The notes beneath the pieces are model-generated. The model did not search any database. It had not been told where the DNA came from and saw only the letters and a list, made by a program, of their open reading frames with translations. A stretch of 8,943 nt of DNA. It comes from an uncultured Chloroflexota bacterium. Lineage in GTDB: Bacteria; Chloroflexota; Limnocylindria; Limnocylindrales; Limnocylindraceae. Made by a program: the position numbers and the translations under genes. Positions 5,573 through 8,943 of this stretch are shown here, one piece after another. The stretch lies in contig CAINCM010000136.1 in the NCBI GenBank assembly GCA_903847005.1, positions 1 to 8,943 of the forward strand, written 5' to 3'. The stretch's first letter is position 1. Every line of letters begins with the position of its first letter.

Positions 5573-7401
5573 TGTGCCCCTCCCCCTGTGCCGGCAACCC
5601 CGGCGAGCTGACCGTCGCGATAGGACTCCTTGTAGAGGCGTCCATCGGAGCTGATCTCCTGCAGTTCGAACTTCTCCATCGTAATGGCGTCGAAGGGACA
5701 GCGCTTGACGCAGAGGGCACAGCGAATGCAGCGCTCCTCGTCCAGGATCATCGCCCCGCCGTTCTCCCAGCCATAGGCCTCGGAGAGCTCGGGGAGCGCC
5801 CCCTCGGACTTCAGCTGGTTGATGTCCACCATGTGGATGACCCCCTCGGGGCAGACGTCGGCACAGGCGCCGCAGAGGACGCAGCGCATCGGGTCGAACC
5901 AGATGTTGTAGTTGCACATCAGACAGCGCGTGCTCTCGGCGATCGCCTGCTGGGCGCCGTATCCGAGTTCGACCTGGGTGGTGAAGTTCACCGTGGCGTC
6001 AGGGGACGGCAGGCGCTCCGCGAGCGGGAGCACCGGAATGTGCTGACGCGGGATGCGGTCGTAGAACTCCGGCATGTCGTGACGCCACGAACTGGTGATG
6101 CGGACGTTCGCGTCGATCACCACTTGGTTCGCACCGGCAAGATAGCGATCGATCGCATAGGCGCACTTCTTCGCGTGGCCCGCCGCTTCGATCATGGTCG
6201 CAGGCCCGGTGACGAAGTCGCCGCATGCCCAGACGCCGCGGATGTTGGTGGCGTACGTGGCCGGGTCCACCTTCACGCGGCCGCGAGCAACCTCGAAGCT
6301 GCTCTGGACCGGAAGGAAGGTGAGATCCGCCGCCTGGGAGACGGCGGGGATGACCGTGTCCGCCTTCAGAATGTATTCGGACCCTTCGATCGGCACGGGG
6401 CTGCGTCGGCCAGATGCGTCCGGCTCGCCGAGACGGTTCTTGATCATGCGCACGCCGGTGATCTTCCCGTTCTCGCCGATCAACTCCAGCGGTGAGACGA
6501 GGAAGGCCATGTCGACGCCTTCGCGCTCCGTCTCGCCGAGCTCCTCTTCGTCCACCACAAGCTCGGAGCGCGTGCGTCGGTACGCGATCGTGACGTGCTC
6601 GGCGCCGTGGCGGAGCGAGGTGCGCGCGCAATCCATGGCGGTGTAGCCGCCGCCGATAACCACCACGTCGCGACCGACGCTGAGGGGCTCGCCGAGATTC
6701 GCGCTCTTCATGAAGTCGACGCCGTAGACGAGTCCCTCGAGGTCGCTCCCCGGGATGTCGAGCGCAACCGGGTCCATGGCTCCGGCGCAGATCGCGATCG
6801 CGTTGAAGTCCTTCTGAAGCTGCTCGAAGGTGATGTCTCGTCCGACCTGCGTGTTGTACACGAACGTGACGCCGAGCTTCTCGATCAGGCGGACGTCGGT
6901 CTCGATCGCCTCTCGCGGCAGGCGGAAGGCGGGAACGCCGATCAACATGGTGCCGCCGCCATACGGGAGGCTGTCGTAGACGGTGACCTGGTAGCCCTTC
7001 ACGGCGAGCTCGCGGGCCACCGAGAGGCCGGCGGGGCCGGCGCCGATCACGGCGACGCGTTCGGCGCGCGGTGTGATCAACGGGGCAACGTCCGGGATGC
7101 CAGAGGCGGCATGCCACTCCACGAGGAAGCGCTTCATGGCCCGGATCGCAAGCGGTCGATCGATGTCGCCGCGGCGGCAGGCGCGTTCGCACGGTGCGGA
7201 ACAGACATACGAGCACATGGCTGCGATCGGATTCGGCTCGCGGGAGAGGAGGTAGCCCTCTTCGAACTTCCCTTCCGCGGCGAGGTTCAGGTAGCCACGG
7301 CAGTTGGTGCCAACGGGGCAGGCCTCTTGGCACTCGATGTTGCACTGAAGCCACGAAGCATCGACGGGCTGAACCAGAAAGTCCTGCGTCTCGAGGGTCA
7401 C
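5569..7401 (-). CDS. GltD-like NAD(P)H oxidoreductase with N-terminal Fe-S domain and C-terminal 2x[4Fe-4S] ferredoxin
   Basis: A 610-residue soluble flavoprotein, first gene of the bc operon. Residues 1-100 form a GltD/dihydropyrimidine-dehydrogenase-type Fe-S domain with Cys20, 24, 28, 34 and Cys63, 67, 71, 75. An FAD Rossmann site, GAGPAG, is at 120-125. An NAD(P) site, GGGYTAMD, is at 250-257, with 'YRRTR' (274-278) favouring NADPH. The closing FAD motif '[19 protein letters not shown]' is at 392-410. A 'RCLMC' pair (Cys493, Cys496) precedes two [4Fe-4S] motifs: Cys507, 510, 513, 517 and Cys558, 561, 564, 568. No TM helix is present, so it is cytoplasmic. No glutamate synthase large subunit is nearby, so it is unlikely to make glutamate; exchange of electrons with the quinone/cytochrome b complex is more likely (inference). 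GTG at 7401 is preferred over upstream TTG starts (7446, 7407), because AAGAAAGG (7408-7415) lies 6 bases before it. Confidence 0.93.
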   Translation of the reverse strand: MTLETQDFLVQPVDASWLQCNIECQEACPVGTNCRGYLNLAAEGKFEEGYLLSREPNPIAAMCSYVCSAPCERACRRGDIDRPLAIRAMKRFLVEWHAASGIPDVAPLITPRAERVAVIGAGPAGLSVARELAVKGYQVTVYDSLPYGGGTMLIGVPAFRLPREAIETDVRLIEKLGVTFVYNTQVGRDITFEQLQKDFNAIAICAGAMDPVALDIPGSDLEGLVYGVDFMKSANLGEPLSVGRDVVVIGGGYTAMDCARTSLRHGAEHVTIAYRRTRSELVVDEEELGETEREGVDMAFLVSPLELIGENGKITGVRMIKNRLGEPDASGRRSPVPIEGSEYILKADTVIPAVSQAADLTFLPVQSSFEVARGRVKVDPATYATNIRGVWACGDFVTGPATMIEAAGHAKKCAYAIDRYLAGANQVVIDANVRITSSWRHDMPEFYDRIPRQHIPVLPLAERLPSPDATVNFTTQVELGYGAQQAIAESTRCLMCNYNIWFDPMRCVLCGACADVCPEGVIHMVDINQLKSEGALPELSEAYGWENGGAMILDEERCIRCALCVKRCPFDAITMEKFELQEISSDGRLYKESYRDGQLAGVAGTGGGAQ

Positions 7402-7407
7402 GATCAA

Positions 7408-7415
7408 CCTTTCTT
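7408..7415 (-). promoter_or_regulatory. Ribosome binding site fixing the oxidoreductase start
   Basis: AAGAAAGG on the minus strand lies 6 bases before GTG 7401-7399. The upstream in-frame TTG at 7446 has no comparable site. The 15 residues it would add are basic and unlike the family, so the shorter protein is preferred. Confidence 0.7.
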
Positions 7416-7446
7416 GCCGACGGTGGGACCGCGTTTCTCTGATCAA

Positions 7447-7455
7447 ATGTTAGCA
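7447..7455 (-). promoter_or_regulatory. Possible extended -10 promoter of the bc operon
   Basis: TGCTAACAT on the minus strand matches TG-N-TANNNT, an extended -10 element, in the only sizeable gap of the minus-strand genes. It would start RNA near 7440, giving a leader of about 40 bases before the GTG. No -35 hexamer resembling TTGACA is seen at the normal distance. Transcription could also read through from the peroxiredoxin gene. Confidence 0.3.
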
Positions 7456-7472
7456 GGGGCTCCTCGTGGACG

Positions 7473-7486
7473 CCTTCGGCCGAAGG
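7473..7486. repeat. Perfect 14-bp palindrome downstream of the peroxiredoxin gene
   Basis: CCTTCGGCCGAAGG reads the same on both strands and lies 6 bases beyond the peroxiredoxin stop and about 20 bases upstream of the putative -10. As RNA it can form a 5-bp stem with a GGCC loop, without a following T tract. It might be a weak transcription end, an mRNA-stabilising hairpin, or a binding site for a dimeric regulator of the bc operon. The sequence alone cannot choose. Confidence 0.45.
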
Positions 7487-7492
7487 GGCGGA

Positions 7493-7978
7493 TCAGGCTC
7501 GTTGCGCCTCGATCTCCGCGAGCACTTCCGCTGCATGGCCGGTCGGCGTGACGCTCCCCCAGACCCGCGCCACCCTCCCGTGAGGGTCGATCAGGAAGGT
7601 GACACGATGCGTCCCTGTGAAGGTGCGATCCCCGACCGTACGCTCACCCCACACCCCGTACGCTTCGGCAACCTCGTGACCGACGTCGGCGAGGATCGGA
7701 AAGTTCAGCTGGAACTTGTCGCGGAAGGCGGCCTTGCTCGCCTCGTCGTCCGGACTCACCCCCCAGACGATCGCCCCTGCCTGGTGCAGCGCGCGTTCTG
7801 CATCGCGAAACTCGCACGCTTCGATCGTGCACCCTGGCGTGTCGTCTTTCGGATAGAAGTAGAGCACGAGCCAGCGGCCTTCTGCATCGCGGAGCGCGCG
7901 CTCGACACCGTCGGCGTCGCGCAGTGCGAAGAGCGGCGCGGCGTCTCCCGCAACCGGCCGCGCATCGAGAGGGCTCAT
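7493..7978 (-). CDS. bcp: Thioredoxin-dependent peroxiredoxin, BCP/PrxQ type
   Basis: A 161-residue thiol peroxidase that reduces hydrogen peroxide and organic hydroperoxides using thioredoxin, in the cytoplasm. The thioredoxin fold spans the protein. The active site is 'YFYPKDDTPGCTIEACEFRD' (40-59), with peroxidatic Cys50 in PGCT and resolving Cys55 five residues later, the atypical 2-Cys arrangement of PrxQ. Arg125 in 'THRVTFLID' is the likely conserved active-site arginine. Length is normal for the family and no signal peptide is seen. ATG at 7978 overlaps the stop of the ECF transporter gene (ATGA, 7975-7978), so the two are co-translated. A 91-base gap separates it from the bc operon, so joint regulation with respiration is possible but not shown. 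Confidence 0.95.
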   Translation of the reverse strand: MSPLDARPVAGDAAPLFALRDADGVERALRDAEGRWLVLYFYPKDDTPGCTIEACEFRDAERALHQAGAIVWGVSPDDEASKAAFRDKFQLNFPILADVGHEVAEAYGVWGERTVGDRTFTGTHRVTFLIDPHGRVARVWGSVTPTGHAAEVLAEIEAQRA

Positions 7979-8943
7979 GCGGCGAGTGTAAGGCGTTCGA
8001 TCAGCGCGCGCGCCACGCTCACCAGCAGGCCGCCCGCGCTCAGCGCGACCAAGAGCAGATCCGCGCGTCCGAACGTCGAAGGTCGGGATGCGGTGGCAGG
8101 TCGGGATCGCGACGGAAGGCGGAGTCCGCGTACCTCGAGGGCCACAGCCAGCCGAGGGACGGCGCGGATCGATGCGTCGAAGAGATCGGCGAGCAGCAGC
8201 GGGTCTCTCGTGCGTCCTGAAAGGCGGCGAATCGCGCGCCGCTCTCGCGCCTCGTGCATCAGCGACGGCAGCGTGGCCGCACTCGCAAGGAGGGCGAGCG
8301 TGGGTGCAAACGGCGCGCGCAGGTGCTGGATCGCACCGTCGGCGAGTCGGAGCGGTTCGAACGGTCGCAACAGCACGAGGCTCCCCGCTGCAAACGCAAC
8401 GAGTCGCATGCCCGCACCGAAGGCCGACTCGGCGCTCGCGCCACCGATCAGGTTCGCGATCACCAGCCCTGCGATCGCGGGCGCGAGCGCGAGCGCGAGT
8501 CGCAGCGTGGCAAGAAACTGCACGCCAGAGCTCCAGGCCACGATGAGCGCGGGAAGTGCGATCGCGCCCTGCGCGGCCGCCGTGACAGGGCTGATGACCG
8601 AGAGGACGAACCAGAAGACGGCGAGACCGAATCGCGTCAGCGGATTCGAGACACCAAACAAGCGCTTCGCCGGCGCTGGGCTCAACAGGTCGCTTGCGAG
8701 CTGCACTCCGCGTTGGACGACCGACGTCTCGCCGAGATCCGCTGCGCCACTCGTCCCCGCAGGATGCTGAACGGTCCGAGACCGATCGCCAGAGACGGCG
8801 TTCGTCACACGCACATCGTGCATTGCAACGAGCAGCGCACAGCCAGCGCGCGTCTGTTCTTCCAAGAGCGCGATCACGCGCGCGGCCGATGCATCATCCA
8901 GACCGAGCGTCGGCTCATCGACCAACAGGAGCGTCGGCCTCTG
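7975..8943 (-). CDS. ECF-type transporter protein: ATPase fused to EcfT/CbiQ-like membrane subunit (N-terminus outside window)
   Basis: The reading frame is open to the right edge; 322 residues are visible, numbered from the edge. Residues 1-60 are the end of an ABC ATPase: Walker B 'LLLVDE' (5-10), D-loop 'TLGLDD' (12-17) and H-loop 'AMHD' with His42. A short Gly/Ala/Ser linker (about 60-80) leads to an EcfT/CbiQ-like domain. It starts at 'SNPLTRF' (99-105), has TM helices near 104-120, 125-140, 148-167, 182-193 and 296-312, and carries coupling motifs 'EARERRAIRRLSG' (231-243) and 'ALEVRGL' (268-274). ECF transporters import vitamins or metal ions using a separate S subunit, which is not visible, so the substrate is unknown. 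ATPase and T component are normally separate proteins; here one frame joins them with no break. Walker A and the signature motif lie outside. Its stop overlaps the peroxiredoxin start. Confidence 0.85.
   Translation of the reverse strand, partial: QRPTLLLVDEPTLGLDDASAARVIALLEEQTRAGCALLVAMHDVRVTNAVSGDRSRTVQHPAGTSGAADLGETSVVQRGVQLASDLLSPAPAKRLFGVSNPLTRFGLAVFWFVLSVISPVTAAAQGAIALPALIVAWSSGVQFLATLRLALALAPAIAGLVIANLIGGASAESAFGAGMRLVAFAAGSLVLLRPFEPLRLADGAIQHLRAPFAPTLALLASAATLPSLMHEARERRAIRRLSGRTRDPLLLADLFDASIRAVPRLAVALEVRGLRLPSRSRPATASRPSTFGRADLLLVALSAGGLLVSVARALIERLTLAA

Noticed and set aside
4844..5917. Longer cytochrome b6 starting at 5917
   Set aside because: The extra N-terminal part is Arg/Gly/Leu-rich shadow of the ferredoxin-coding region; GTG 5572 has a strong ribosome binding site and an overlapping junction.
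5999..7354. Minus-strand 451-codon frame inside the oxidoreductase gene
   Set aside because: It is Arg/Pro-rich shadow in another frame; the oxidoreductase frame contains all flavin and Fe-S motifs.
5569..7401. True glutamate synthase small subunit (gltD)
   Set aside because: No large subunit is nearby, the C-terminus carries an added 2x[4Fe-4S] domain, and the gene overlaps petB-like.
5569..7446. Longer oxidoreductase starting at TTG 7446
   Set aside because: The extra 15 residues are basic and unlike the family, there is no ribosome binding site there, and AAGAAAGG supports GTG 7401.
7473..7486. Palindrome as a strong intrinsic terminator of the peroxiredoxin gene
   Set aside because: The stem is short and no T tract follows on either strand.
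7466..8770. Long plus-strand open frame (434 codons) opposite the peroxiredoxin and ECF genes
   Set aside because: It is rich in Arg/Ser/Ala without domain features and lies fully antisense to two well-supported genes; high GC produces such frames.
1..8943. CRISPR array, insertion sequence, phage genes or attachment site
   Set aside because: No repeated spacers, transposase, integrase or flanking direct repeats were seen beside tRNA-Lys; the region reads as ordinary chromosomal core.

Overview
The window looks like a piece of a high-GC bacterial chromosome. The best guess is an uncultured Chloroflexota (Limnocylindria- or SAR202-like lineages), with a high-GC actinobacterial relative as the alternative. 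The guess rests on the split b6-type cytochrome b with subunit IV, a cytochrome c joined to a cupredoxin, a DUF2203-like neighbour, many GTG starts and dense 4-base gene overlaps. No 16S or universal marker gene is present, so the phylum is an inference. All protein genes lie on the minus strand; the only plus-strand gene is a tRNA.

Layout, left to right. (1) 1-109: the start of a DUF2203-like protein, minus strand, cut by the window edge. (2) 168-242: tRNA-Lys(UUU), plus strand, with an encoded CCA. (3) 270-298: a GC-rich hairpin where the tRNA converges on the end of the long operon. (4) 298-7401: a compact seven-gene operon read from right to left. Its order is an NAD(P)H-type flavin/iron-sulfur oxidoreductase, cytochrome b6-like subunit, subunit IV-like cytochrome b C-terminal half, Rieske protein, membrane-anchored cytochrome c-cupredoxin, two-TM Kelch beta-propeller protein and Pr6Pr-like six-TM protein. 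Junctions are GTGA overlaps, a TAG/ATG abutment, or gaps of 9-13 bases. (5) 7402-7492: the only sizeable gap on the minus strand, with a perfect palindrome and a possible extended -10 promoter. (6) 7493-7978: a BCP/PrxQ-type peroxiredoxin. (7) 7975-8943: the C-terminal part of an ECF-type transporter protein in which the ATPase is fused to the EcfT/CbiQ-like membrane subunit, cut by the right edge.

How it may work together. The b6 and subunit IV proteins carry the quinone sites, two b hemes and probably a covalent heme c_i (Cys61). The Rieske protein passes electrons on the outer face to the anchored cytochrome c and then probably to its fused type I copper domain, the likely donor to a terminal oxidase. 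The first gene encodes a soluble flavoprotein with N-terminal and C-terminal Fe-S domains. It could exchange electrons between NAD(P)(H) and the inner-face quinone/heme c_i site, either feeding the pool or making reductant. The Kelch and Pr6Pr proteins are translated from the same message but have no textbook role in a bc complex. They are the least explained part of the window and the best candidates for new accessory subunits.
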